In this document: positions 16,420-25,609 of the stretch, in pieces
Layout of the letters: the number at the start of each line of letters is the position of its first letter
Position numbering within the stretch: position 1 is the stretch's first letter
From: DATDOR01 sp035512695
GTDB lineage: Bacteria > Chloroflexota > Anaerolineae > Anaerolineales > JABWBV01
Reading direction: 5' to 3'
NCBI GenBank assembly: GCA_035512695.1
Contig: DATKDL010000027.1
Location: forward strand, 1 to 64,000
Length of the DNA stretch: 64,000 bases
The notes under the pieces: model-generated
The model's database searches: none
What the model saw: only the letters and a program-made list of their open reading frames with translations
Told to the model about the DNA's origin: nothing
Made by a program: the position numbers and the translations under genes

Positions 16420-18786
16420 ATGCGGTGCATTAAGAACCTGTTCGAAAATTCTGAGACCGGGCGGAATTGGGAGCGGCTCCGGCGGAGCCGCTCCCAATTC
16501 CGCCGCCCCAATTTCCGGATAGGTGTTAAAAGCAGCCTCACCGTCCTGATCCTGCTGCCGGTCCTGTTGGGACCGGCCCGGACCGCCGTGGCCCAGGAAG
16601 AGGCCATCTTCCCCGTCTCCGTCGCAACGGGCGGCGCGCTGGCCGACGCCCCCGCCGAACATCCCTCGATCTCCGCGGACGGCCGGTTGGTCGTCTTCCA
16701 ATCCGCCGCCGCCAACCTCCAGGCCGGCGACTCCAACAGCCAGACCGATATCTTCCTCCACGACCGCCAGGCGGGTGAGACGCGCCTGGTCTCGGCCTCT
16801 CCGGTCGGGGTCCAGGGGGACGGACCCTCGACCCGCCCGGCGATTTCCGGGAACGGCCGCATCGTCGTCTTCGAGTCGGAAGCCGCCAACCTGTTTCCGG
16901 GAGACGTCAACGGCAGGCGCGATATCCTGGTCTTCGACCGGCTGACCGGCCTGATCCGGCCGGTCACGGCCGGCGGAGACGGGGCCTCCTCGGCCCCCTC
17001 GATCGACTACGCCGGCCGCTACCTGGTCTTTGAATCGGATGCGGACAACCTGGTCTTCGGCGATGAAAGCGGGACGGACGCCTTCATCTTCGACCGGGTG
17101 ACCGGCCACACCGTCCGCCTCCCCGGCGGCCGGGCGCCGGTCATCTCGGGCGACGGTCGGCTGGTGGCATACACCGGCCTGGAAGGCAGGCTCCTGCTCT
17201 ATCACCGGGTGATCGGTACGACAACGGAGATCGCCGCGGCCGCGGCCTCCCCCTCGCTCTCGCATACCGGCCGCAACCTGGCCTACATCCGGGACGCGGC
17301 CGTCCGCCTGCTGGACCGCGAGACCGGCGGAGACCGGACCCTGTCCGGTCCGGTCGGGCCGGGCGGGCTGCGGCTGTCCGCGGATGCGACCGCCGTCGTC
17401 TTCCGGGTCTCAGGCGGGGATGGAGCCGGGCTGTATTTTCAATCGGAGGGGGACGCGCCGGCGGCGATATGGACCGGCCCGGTCGGGCCGTGGTTCGACC
17501 TTTCGGCCGGCGGAGAGATCGTCGTGTTCACCGCCGCCGGGCTCGAACCGGGCGCTCCGCACAGCCAGGTCTACGTCCGCGAGCTGTCCCCGCAGCCGGA
17601 ATCCTTCCACCTGGCGGGGCGCGTCACCGATGTGCGCGGGCTGCCGGTCGGCCTGGTCACCGTCAACGACGGCCGCGGCGGGAGCAGCCGCACCGACGCA
17701 GACGGCTATTTCTACCTGAGCGGCTATCCGGCCGGTACGCTCACGCTGACCCCCGAGAAGGAGGGTTTTGAATTCGACCCGGTCGCCTGGAACCTGTCCG
17801 TCTTCCGGGACGCGGCCGGCTACCTGTTCACCGCCTCCCCGCAGGAGAAGCTGCTCGAGGAAGCCCGCCTCGATATCGGGATGCCCTACAGCTTCGACCG
17901 CGGCTGCGAGCACCCGGATGAGGGCTGCGACAAACCATTCCACGGCTTTGCGGCCGGGTTCTGCACCGACCTGATCCTGGACGCTTACACCTTCGGCCTC
18001 GAGTTCGACATCAACTACGCCCTCGAACAGGACGCTTATGCGAACCCGGCCCACTTCTACCGCTGGCGCGATGCCCGCAACACCCACGATATGTGGCGCT
18101 ATTTCCATTTTAGCGGCCAGATGCTCCCGGCCGATGCCGATTACCTGCCCGGCGACATCGTCTTCTTCGACTGGACCGGCGACGGCGAGATCGACCACGT
18201 CGCCCTGGTCTCGGAGGTCGCCGGCGGCAGACCGCTGACCCTGATCGATGCGACCGGCGTGACCCTGCAGAACCCTTCCGGCCTGGCCGCCGAACTCGAC
18301 TGGCTGCCGTTCCACACCGACACGGCCCGCGGCCACGCCCGCTGGAACGGGACCTATGAGCCGGTCTCCTTCGGCTACCCGCCGGCGGTTCGGATGCTCC
18401 AGACGGCGCTTAGCGGGGGCGGCGTCTTCATGCGGCTCGTCGATTCGCGCGGCCGCGCCGCTTCTTTCGGGGAGCAAGAACTCCCCGGGATGCGGTTTTA
18501 CGACCTGGAATGGGAGGAGGTCGTCAGCCAGTTCGACCCGGCCGGCCGGTACACGGTCGAAATCCGCTCCGTGACCGGGGGCCCACAGGCGTTCATCTTC
18601 ACCGTCCAGACCCTCTCCGGCGGGCTGATCACCGGCCGGCAGGTCTTCACCGGGATCGCCGAGGCGGGTGAAGTCGTCCGGCTCGGTTTCACCGTCGTAA
18701 CGGACCCGGCCGGGGAGCTCGGTCTGCGGTCGGAGGGCGGCGGGCGGACCGCCCGCCCGCAGGGCGCCCTCGGCAAAGACCGCTAA
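16420..18786 (+). CDS. Secreted TolB-like propeller with Cys/His amidase-like domain
   Basis: About 788 residues. A membrane or signal segment (SLTVLILLPVLLGPARTAVA) follows a 35-residue start that a palindrome helps encode. Next come beta-propeller repeats of TolB/WD40-like type (HPSISADGRLVVFQSAAANL, RPAISGNGRIVVFESEAANL and others, about 65-385). A carboxypeptidase-regulatory-like domain (GLVTVNDGRGGSSRTDADG, about 400-470) follows. Then an NlpC/P60- or CHAP-like domain (about 480-650) has the Cys in GFCTDLILDAY and His in EIDHVALVSEV. This points to a cell-wall amidase or peptidase. It lies inside a glycan block, so a role in envelope remodelling is likely. A C-terminal beta domain follows. 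Confidence 0.78.
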   Translation: MRCIKNLFENSETGRNWERLRRSRSQFRRPNFRIGVKSSLTVLILLPVLLGPARTAVAQEEAIFPVSVATGGALADAPAEHPSISADGRLVVFQSAAANLQAGDSNSQTDIFLHDRQAGETRLVSASPVGVQGDGPSTRPAISGNGRIVVFESEAANLFPGDVNGRRDILVFDRLTGLIRPVTAGGDGASSAPSIDYAGRYLVFESDADNLVFGDESGTDAFIFDRVTGHTVRLPGGRAPVISGDGRLVAYTGLEGRLLLYHRVIGTTTEIAAAAASPSLSHTGRNLAYIRDAAVRLLDRETGGDRTLSGPVGPGGLRLSADATAVVFRVSGGDGAGLYFQSEGDAPAAIWTGPVGPWFDLSAGGEIVVFTAAGLEPGAPHSQVYVRELSPQPESFHLAGRVTDVRGLPVGLVTVNDGRGGSSRTDADGYFYLSGYPAGTLTLTPEKEGFEFDPVAWNLSVFRDAAGYLFTASPQEKLLEEARLDIGMPYSFDRGCEHPDEGCDKPFHGFAAGFCTDLILDAYTFGLEFDINYALEQDAYANPAHFYRWRDARNTHDMWRYFHFSGQMLPADADYLPGDIVFFDWTGDGEIDHVALVSEVAGGRPLTLIDATGVTLQNPSGLAAELDWLPFHTDTARGHARWNGTYEPVSFGYPPAVRMLQTALSGGGVFMRLVDSRGRAASFGEQELPGMRFYDLEWEEVVSQFDPAGRYTVEIRSVTGGPQAFIFTVQTLSGGLITGRQVFTGIAEAGEVVRLGFTVVTDPAGELGLRSEGGGRTARPQGALGKDR
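16461..16503. repeat. 20-bp palindrome inside the 5' coding end
   Basis: GCGGAATTGGGAGCGGCTCC and its exact complement flank a 3-base apex. It encodes residues about 15-28 of the secreted protein. A partial copy (CCCCAATTCCGCC) lies just upstream at about 16372-16384. The core GGCGGAGCCGCT recurs at 58916-58927. Confidence 0.9.
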
Positions 18787-18838
18787 ATACCGGTCGGAAA
18801 TGGACCGCCGGGCCCGGCGGTCCATTTCCGACCGGTAT
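18787..18838. terminator. Perfect 52-bp palindrome after the secreted protein
   Basis: A 26-base inverted repeat with no spacer starts three bases after the stop codon at 18786 (arms beginning ATACCGGTCGG). A T-run follows (CTATTTTT), so it probably terminates the upstream gene. Its length and perfection exceed normal terminators. Confidence 0.85.
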
Positions 18839-18864
18839 CATGACTATTTTTGCAAAATTAATTG

Positions 18865-18870
18865 TAAAAT
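18865..18870 (+). promoter_or_regulatory. Candidate -10 (TAAAAT), leaderless start
   Basis: TAAAAT ends six bases before the ATG at 18877 in a locally AT-rich stretch. No Shine-Dalgarno site is present. Confidence 0.45.
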
Positions 18871-18876
18871 ATTGAA

Positions 18877-21800
18877 ATGCGTCGATTAATCCTTCCAATC
18901 GTGCTGTTACTGGGGCTGGGCGCCGGGCTGGGCGGAAACCGTCCGGGGGCCGCGCGGTTTTTTGATCATCCGGACCCGCCGATCCCGCGCGAGGGGTATG
19001 TCGAGGAGATCGACCCGGAGACCCGGGCAGCGCTCGAGGCTGCGCTGCAAGCCGCCGCTGCCCGCAGCCGGGAAACGGGGCTGGCCTTCATCGTATTCGA
19101 CGTGAAGATCGATCATCTGCGTATCACCGCCGGCGGGGATTGGGCCGTCGTCTGGATCGCGGCCGTTGACCGTGCGACCAGGGAGGTCGCTGCGATGGAG
19201 CCCTGGATCGGGATCGGGGTGCAGGAGCAGGACGCGTGGCGGATCAGCCTGCCTTCCGACCCGGATTTCCTCGACCTTCTCGACCGGTCCCCGGAGGCGA
19301 TGTTCACGGAGCAGGAGCGCCTGATCCTCGGGGATGGACGCGGGGCGACCTGCGATACCTCCGCCATCGGCCCGTTCACCGGCTACAAGCTTCCCTGGGA
19401 GGGCGGGAAGACCATCTGGCTCACACAGAGCATTTACCACACCCTCGGTTGGGGAAACAACCCCACCTTTTCGATGATCTACGCCTTCGATTTTGCATCA
19501 TCGCCGAGCGGGTTATTCGATATCTGGGCCTCCCGGCCGGGGACGGTCAAGTATTTCTGGGACGAGCAGCCGAACAACGACCCCACTTCGCCCGGCAACT
19601 ACATCGTTTTGGAGGACACCGGGACCAACCCGACCTCCTACCAACTCTACCTGCACCTGGCGCAGGGCAGCATCCCGGCCGCCCTCAAGACCGTGGGTAC
19701 CCCGGTCCAGCAAGGTCAGTTCATCGGCGTGGCCGACGACACCGGCTACAGCACCGGGCACCATCTGCACTACCAGGTGCACACCGAGGTCAGCTGGTGG
19801 GGCTGCTCGGTCGACCTCCGATTCGTCGACGTCCCGATCAACGGCGGGCGGCCGCGGCTCCCGATCGAGGCCGAGAACTACCCCGAATACGGGGCCCTGG
19901 GTCAGACGACGTACGTCTCCGGTAACACCGCGCCGCCAAGCAACATCAATCCGCCCGGCGGCGGGCTGCTCGACCTGCCCCACGGTCTGACCTTCTCGGA
20001 AGGCGAGATCGACCTCCATGGGTACGCCTTTGATTACCAGACCGGCGTCGAAACCGCCTGGTTCGCCGCCCGGACGGACGGGGCCTGGTTCCCCGTCAGC
20101 GGGCCCTTCAGCTTCAGCCCGTCCGCCGGCACCGTCTATTTCAGCGGAACCGTCGCCTTGTGTGCGGCAGGCGTCCCGGACGGTCCGGTGACGCTCGGGA
20201 TCATCGCGGAGGACGGCGACGGCTCCGTCGGCCAGGGCGGCCTGGCCGTGCCGGCGATCCTGGACGCCGGATGCGCCCCGCCGCCGCCCGCCTGCACGCC
20301 GGCCGCCGACCAGGCCGCCGTTTACGAATTCGAGAACTACGCCGGAGCATGCCGGCTGTTTGGCGTCGGAGACCACGTGGAGAATTTCACCGCCCGTTCG
20401 CTGCGGGTCGGGGGGGATGTTTCGGTCACGCTGTATTTTTCACCGCAGCTCCGGGCGCGCAGCCAGACGTTTTTCGCGGATGATCGCAACCTCAGCGATG
20501 ACCGGACCGGCCTCGACCAGCACGCCTCCGTCCGGGTGCTGCCGCGCGCCCAGCCGCCGGGCGTCCCGACACCGGCCTGGCCGGCCGGCGGGGAGTCGAT
20601 TCCATTGGAATCCAGCTTCAGCCTGGTCTGGCACGACGGCGGCGGCAGCCGGGAGTTCGAGGCCCGAGTCACGGGTCCGTCCGGGAGCCTGACCTCCGCC
20701 TGGAGCACCGCGCCGTTCTGGGACCCCGGCCAGCTCAGCCCCGGCGATTACAGCTGGGAGGTGCGCGCCCGGAACGACAGCGGCGAGTCCGGCTGGAGCG
20801 CGCCCGGCTTCTTTTCCATCGCCGCCGCCCAGCAGACCGGGATTCCACCCGGGTTGACCGCCCCCATTGCAGAGGATTTCGAGAACGGGGAGAACGGCTG
20901 GTTCGGGACGGGGCTCTGGAACCGCCTGAATGATCCCGGCGTGGCCTTTAACGGTCTCTTCTCATGGTGGTACGGGACGCCGGCCGGCGACTACGACGGC
21001 GGGGATTACCGGACCGGCTCCCCGAACGCCGGCAGCCTGACCTCACCGCCGATCTTCATCCCGGCTCACGGGTACTTCCTGCGGTTTCACTCCATCCTTG
21101 AGACAGAAGGACGCGATCCTCATTGGGACCGGAGGCGGGTGCTGATCTCCGCGGATGGCGGTCCGTTTGCGGAGATATACCGGCCGGCCGAAAACCAGAC
21201 CGGTGGTTGGGTCCGGTCACCGTTTTTCGACCTGAGCGCATACAGCGGAGAATCGATTCGCATCCGGTTCGTCTTCGAAACGATGGATGCCCAGTTCAAC
21301 GATTTCCAGGGTTGGGTCCTGGACCAGATCACGATCGATCAGGACGGTCCGCCGGTCTGCCAGGCAGCCGGTGAGCCGAACGGCACGCCGGAGGCGGCGA
21401 CACCGCTCCCGATGGGCGTTCCGTTCGAGGGCGAGATCTGTCCGGTGGGGGATATCGATTTTTACAGTTTCACAGGGGACGCTGGAGATCGGATCCGGCT
21501 GGATGTCGATGCGCAATCCACCGGTTCGCAGCTCGATGCGCACGCCTTCTTGCTCGCCGGGGATGGGGCGTCGGTGATCGCGGAAAGCGACGACGAAGTT
21601 CCCGGTGCCCTGTTCGACCCGCTGATCGAATACACGCTGCCGGAAACGGGCGTATATTACGTGAAGATCCGATCCGGCAACCATCCAGAAGAAGGGGGAC
21701 CTGCGTACCCCTACACGCTGAGTCTCGAGGCCGACGCGGTGGATCCGATGATCACCGGGCTGAGCACATCCGTCCCGCTGGACGATCCCTGGGACCTTCC

Positions 21801-22092
21801 GCAGCTGGTGACGCTCACCGCTTCGGCTTTCGACAGCGATTCCGGGCTGGCGTCCATCGAGTTCTTTTACCATTCATACAATTGGGGACAGGATCTCTGG
21901 ATCAGCCTGGGTGTCGACCAGGACGGTTCGAACGGCTGGTCGGCTGTTTGGGACACGAATGCGCTCCCGCCGCATCCGGGGACGGCGCTGCTGGCCGTCG
22001 CAACAGATCGAGCCGGGAACGTCGCTGCCTTCGGTCTTTGGGACCTTTTCCCGATCCCGGATGTGCTCTATCTGCCGGTCACGATCCGGTAG
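18877..22092 (+). CDS. Large secreted M23-like multidomain protein
   Basis: A 1071-residue exported protein with an N-terminal signal (MRRLILPIVLLLGLGAGL). About 170-335 is an M23/LytM-like fold: YAFDF, YLHLAQGS, and GHHLHYQVH with the HxH zinc pair. The first zinc His of the M23 HxxxD motif appears replaced (IYAFD), so activity is doubtful. Then come beta-sandwich modules, a fibronectin-III-like domain (about 575-660), an immune-inhibitor-A/MAM-like domain (about 670-830), a pre-peptidase C-terminal (PPC) domain (about 840-955) and an Ig-like end. It probably binds or processes the wall or extracellular matrix. It is followed by a GT2 gene 17 bases on, so it may share that operon. Confidence 0.83.
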   Translation: MRRLILPIVLLLGLGAGLGGNRPGAARFFDHPDPPIPREGYVEEIDPETRAALEAALQAAAARSRETGLAFIVFDVKIDHLRITAGGDWAVVWIAAVDRATREVAAMEPWIGIGVQEQDAWRISLPSDPDFLDLLDRSPEAMFTEQERLILGDGRGATCDTSAIGPFTGYKLPWEGGKTIWLTQSIYHTLGWGNNPTFSMIYAFDFASSPSGLFDIWASRPGTVKYFWDEQPNNDPTSPGNYIVLEDTGTNPTSYQLYLHLAQGSIPAALKTVGTPVQQGQFIGVADDTGYSTGHHLHYQVHTEVSWWGCSVDLRFVDVPINGGRPRLPIEAENYPEYGALGQTTYVSGNTAPPSNINPPGGGLLDLPHGLTFSEGEIDLHGYAFDYQTGVETAWFAARTDGAWFPVSGPFSFSPSAGTVYFSGTVALCAAGVPDGPVTLGIIAEDGDGSVGQGGLAVPAILDAGCAPPPPACTPAADQAAVYEFENYAGACRLFGVGDHVENFTARSLRVGGDVSVTLYFSPQLRARSQTFFADDRNLSDDRTGLDQHASVRVLPRAQPPGVPTPAWPAGGESIPLESSFSLVWHDGGGSREFEARVTGPSGSLTSAWSTAPFWDPGQLSPGDYSWEVRARNDSGESGWSAPGFFSIAAAQQTGIPPGLTAPIAEDFENGENGWFGTGLWNRLNDPGVAFNGLFSWWYGTPAGDYDGGDYRTGSPNAGSLTSPPIFIPAHGYFLRFHSILETEGRDPHWDRRRVLISADGGPFAEIYRPAENQTGGWVRSPFFDLSAYSGESIRIRFVFETMDAQFNDFQGWVLDQITIDQDGPPVCQAAGEPNGTPEAATPLPMGVPFEGEICPVGDIDFYSFTGDAGDRIRLDVDAQSTGSQLDAHAFLLAGDGASVIAESDDEVPGALFDPLIEYTLPETGVYYVKIRSGNHPEEGGPAYPYTLSLEADAVDPMITGLSTSVPLDDPWDLPQLVTLTASAFDSDSGLASIEFFYHSYNWGQDLWISLGVDQDGSNGWSAVWDTNALPPHPGTALLAVATDRAGNVAAFGLWDLFPIPDVLYLPVTIR

Positions 22093-22109
22093 GATGGAAA
22101 CCGAAAAAA

Positions 22110-23069
22110 ATGAAACTGATCATCCAGATCCCCAGCCACAACGAAGCCGAGACGATTGCGGAAACGATCGCGGCCCTACCGGACCGGATCCCGGGCCTGG
22201 ACGAGATCGCCGTGCTCATCATCGACAACGCCTCGACGGACGACACGGCCGCCGTCGCCCGCCGGGCCGGGGCGCATCACGTCATCCACGTCCCGCAGCC
22301 GGGTCTGGCAGGGGCTTTCACCGCGGGGCTCGAGGCCTGCCTGCAGCTCGGTGCCGACCTGATCGTCAACACCGATGCGGACAACCAGTATTTTGCCGGG
22401 GATATCCCGGCGCTGGTCGCTCCGATCCTGGACGGTCGGGCCGATCTCGTGATCGGAGACCGTGGGGTGGCTTCCGTGGAAAGTTTTTCACCGTTGAAAC
22501 GCCTGCTGCAGCGCTTCGGCAGCTGGGTGATCGGCCGGGCCTCCGGTTTCCGCACGCCGGATGCCACCAGCGGGTTCCGGGCGCTCAGCCGGGAGGGGGC
22601 GCTGCGCACGCTCGTTCTCAGCCGCTACTCCTACACCCTGGAGACCCTGATCCAGGCCGGCGCCAGCCGTATCCCCACCGTCTTTGTCCCGGTCCGGACA
22701 AACCCGCCCACCCGGCCATCGCGCCTGATGCGGGGCATCCCGGATTATTTATCGCATTCCACCGTGACGATCATCCGGGCGTACGCCATGTACCAGTCCC
22801 TGCGCGTGTTCAGCTGGATCGGCGGGCTGCTGCTGCTGGCGGGCACCGGTCTGGGGCTGCGGTATCTGTACTTCGTCGTCATCGGCCAGGGGTTCGGACA
22901 CGTCCAATCGGTCATCCTGGCTGCCGTCCTGCTGATCGTCGGGTTCCAGGTGCTCCTGATCGGCCTGGTGGCCGACCTGATCGGCTTCAACCGCCGGATC
23001 CTGGAAGAGATCAATTACCGGGTCCGGAAGCTGGCGCTCAAAGAAAAGGGACCGGGACCTCGTGATTAA
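22110..23069 (+). CDS. Dolichol-phosphate-mannose-synthase-like GT2
   Basis: A 319-residue membrane-anchored GT2. The catalytic domain opens MKLIIQIPSHNEAETIAETI, with LIIDNASTDDTAAVA and the DxD site NTDADNQY. The acceptor region GFRTPDATSGFRALSR is typical of polyprenyl-phosphate glycosyltransferases of the DPM1/GtrB group. Two C-terminal hydrophobic helices (about 230-255 and 270-295) anchor it. It likely loads a sugar onto a polyprenyl phosphate on the inner membrane face, for use by the GT-C-like protein encoded next, with which it overlaps by eight bases. The ATG at 22110 fits the family start; longer upstream frames overlap the previous gene. Confidence 0.9.
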   Translation: MKLIIQIPSHNEAETIAETIAALPDRIPGLDEIAVLIIDNASTDDTAAVARRAGAHHVIHVPQPGLAGAFTAGLEACLQLGADLIVNTDADNQYFAGDIPALVAPILDGRADLVIGDRGVASVESFSPLKRLLQRFGSWVIGRASGFRTPDATSGFRALSREGALRTLVLSRYSYTLETLIQAGASRIPTVFVPVRTNPPTRPSRLMRGIPDYLSHSTVTIIRAYAMYQSLRVFSWIGGLLLLAGTGLGLRYLYFVVIGQGFGHVQSVILAAVLLIVGFQVLLIGLVADLIGFNRRILEEINYRVRKLALKEKGPGPRD

Positions 23070-25491
23070 ACGTGTGGCCGCCCTGGCGCTGTTGGGGCTG
23101 TTTCTCTCTGCCTGCAGCTCGTCGGAAGACGGACAGACCCTCTCCCCGACGATCGAAATTTCATCTCACCAGGCCATCGGGCAGACCTTTGTGGCCGGGT
23201 GGGATGGGCTGAATGGGATCGTCGTGCACCTGGCGCCGAACGGTCCGGTTCCGGATATCCTGCGAGTCGAGCTGTTTGTGGACGTCGACGACGGGAAACC
23301 GCTCTGGGGCGGCGATATCCCCCTCCCGGCAGACCAGGGTCCGGCCGAGATCCGGATCCCGATCGAGATGCAGCCCGAATCGGCCGGCCACGGCTATTTC
23401 ATCACTTTCCGGACGGAATCGGACCGGGTGCTGGCCCTCTCGACCGGTCCGGGGCATGCTTATCTCGACGGTGCGCTGCACCAGGACGGGCGGCCGCTCG
23501 ACCGGCAGCTTGAATTCGGGTTGAAGTACCATCCTGTCCGGTTGGCTGCAGGGATGCTGAGGGATACCCTCCCTGTGCTCGGGGTACTGGCGGGGTTCGC
23601 CTGGCTGTTCACGCTGCCCGGCTGGGCTTTGTTCAGCGCTTTTTGGAGCGCCTGGGCGCGGCAGGGTGCGTTCACCCGTGTCATGCTGGCGACGGGAGCC
23701 GGGGTCGCCGTCTACCCGATCCTCCTGCTGCCGCCCTGGCTGGTCGGTGTGGGCATTGGACGGGCCCTGGCCTGGACCGTTCCGCTTGCAGCGGCCGTTT
23801 CCTTTCTATTGCGCTACCGGCGCGGGGTTTGGAAACCGGACTTCCGGTTCAGCCGTCCCGATCTCTGGACGGTTCTGACGGCAGCCGCCCTTCTGGCGGT
23901 CCTGGTCTCCCGGCTGCTTCCGCTGCAGACCCTTCCGGCAGGGATGTGGGGCGATTCGTACCATCACACGCTGATCACGCAGCTGATCGTCGAGCGCGGC
24001 GGGCTGTTCTCGTCCTGGGAGCCGTATGCGCCGGTCGTCACCTTTACATATCACTATGGGTTTCACACCACCGCGGCGGTGATGAGCTGGGTGTTGGGGC
24101 TGGACGCCGCGCGCAGCGTGCTCTGGGCCGGCCAGATCTTCAATTTTCTGGCCGTGGCCGCCCTGGCTCCCCTGGTGGGTGCGCTGCTGGAACGTGAACC
24201 GGAGAAGGCGTCCCCGGCCTGGCTGCCGGGCCTGGTCGCGGTGGTGGCGGCAGGTCTGCTGGCCCCGATGCCGGCTTTTTACACAAACTGGGGCCGGTAC
24301 ACCCAGGTCGCGGGCCAGTTCCTGATGGTCGTCTGGATGGTGGTGGCGCTGGACCTGTTCCGGTCGGGGCGGCGGGATTGGCGCCGGGAAATCCCCGGCT
24401 GGATCCTGCTGGCGGGTCTCGCGCTGACACACTATCGCGTGTTGATCTATACGATCCTGTTCATCGCCGCATACTGGCTGGTTCATATCCGCCGGGACGG
24501 GCTTTTCCAGGCGGCGGCATCCATCTGGCGGGCGGGATCCGGGGCGGCCCTGCTGTGCCTGCCCTGGTTCTGGAATGTGTTTGCAGGCGAATTGATCTTT
24601 ATCCTCGGGACGCTTCTAGGCACGCCGGCAGAGTCGGTTGCGGAGCCCATCAGGAATTACAGCAGGCTGGACGGTGATCTGACCCGGTACCTGCCGGCTG
24701 CGATATGGGGATTGCTGCCCCTGGTCCTGGTCTGGGGTATGGCGCGCCGGAACCGGGAAACAGGCTTGATTGCCCTCTGGAGCCTGTTCCTGTTTGCCGT
24801 CGCAAACCCGCACTGGCTCGGTCTGCCGGGTGCGGGGGCGATCAACAATTTCGCCGTCCTGATCGCGGCTTATATCCCCGCGGCCATCCTGCTGGGAATC
24901 GGTGCGAAATGGCTCGCCGCGCTCATCCGGGACCATATGCCACCGGCTGCGCGGTGGGCCTTGCCCGCCGGTGTGAGCGCATTTTTACTTCTCTGTGCCT
25001 GGGGAGCTGCCGGGCAGGTCGATTTAATAAACCCGGACGCGCATGCCCTGGTCACCCGTCCTGACCTGGCGGCGTTTGCCTGGATCGATGACAATCTCCC
25101 GGAGGATGCCGTATTTCTGGTCAACTTTTTCCCGACCGAGACCGGCGCCGTCGCGGGATCGGATGGAGGGTGGTGGCTGCCGTTCTACACACGCCGGGAG
25201 AGCGTCCTTCCCCCGTTCATCTTCATCTCGGAGAAGACCAAATCCCCGGATTTGCGCCTTGATCTGTTGGACCTGGCGGCCGCGCTTCGGGCCGGTGGAC
25301 CGGCAGATCCGGCCTTCCTGGATCGTTTGGATGCGTTCGGGGTGACTCATATCTACCTGGGCCAGCGCCAGGGCGGCGTGAACTCGCAGGGGACCCGCAT
25401 CGAGATCGACCCGCTGCTGGACGACGACGAGAACTTCGAACTGGTCTATCGCGCCGATCGGGTCTGGATTTTTGCGGTTTCAGACGACTAA
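23062..25491 (+). CDS. GT-C-like polytopic membrane protein with lipobox
   Basis: An 809-residue protein. It starts with a lipoprotein-type signal (LALLGLFLSACSSSEDG, lipobox LSAC), then a beta-sandwich domain (about 30-165), then 10-12 membrane helices (about 175-660) and a soluble C-terminal domain (about 670-809). The first large loop after the early helices holds an acidic/His motif, GMWGDSYHHTLITQL, in the position where GT-C glycosyltransferases keep catalytic acids. It probably uses the lipid-linked sugar made by the overlapping upstream DPM-like gene. The GTG start overlaps that gene's stop by eight bases. Specific acceptor unknown. Confidence 0.72.
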   Translation: MIKRVAALALLGLFLSACSSSEDGQTLSPTIEISSHQAIGQTFVAGWDGLNGIVVHLAPNGPVPDILRVELFVDVDDGKPLWGGDIPLPADQGPAEIRIPIEMQPESAGHGYFITFRTESDRVLALSTGPGHAYLDGALHQDGRPLDRQLEFGLKYHPVRLAAGMLRDTLPVLGVLAGFAWLFTLPGWALFSAFWSAWARQGAFTRVMLATGAGVAVYPILLLPPWLVGVGIGRALAWTVPLAAAVSFLLRYRRGVWKPDFRFSRPDLWTVLTAAALLAVLVSRLLPLQTLPAGMWGDSYHHTLITQLIVERGGLFSSWEPYAPVVTFTYHYGFHTTAAVMSWVLGLDAARSVLWAGQIFNFLAVAALAPLVGALLEREPEKASPAWLPGLVAVVAAGLLAPMPAFYTNWGRYTQVAGQFLMVVWMVVALDLFRSGRRDWRREIPGWILLAGLALTHYRVLIYTILFIAAYWLVHIRRDGLFQAAASIWRAGSGAALLCLPWFWNVFAGELIFILGTLLGTPAESVAEPIRNYSRLDGDLTRYLPAAIWGLLPLVLVWGMARRNRETGLIALWSLFLFAVANPHWLGLPGAGAINNFAVLIAAYIPAAILLGIGAKWLAALIRDHMPPAARWALPAGVSAFLLLCAWGAAGQVDLINPDAHALVTRPDLAAFAWIDDNLPEDAVFLVNFFPTETGAVAGSDGGWWLPFYTRRESVLPPFIFISEKTKSPDLRLDLLDLAAALRAGGPADPAFLDRLDAFGVTHIYLGQRQGGVNSQGTRIEIDPLLDDDENFELVYRADRVWIFAVSDD

Positions 25492-25609
25492 TACCACGAT
25501 TTACCCCAAAGGAAGTATTGTATCCGGGCCGGTGGCGCGGTATTCTTATGCTGGTAACATAAATTTGGGCTCAGTCCCGATCAATATCCCTGTTTTGGAG
25601 GAATGTAAT

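Noticed and set aside
17410..18825. 471-codon open frame opposite the propeller/amidase-like gene
   Set aside because: Antisense shadow; no signal, domain or ribosome site.
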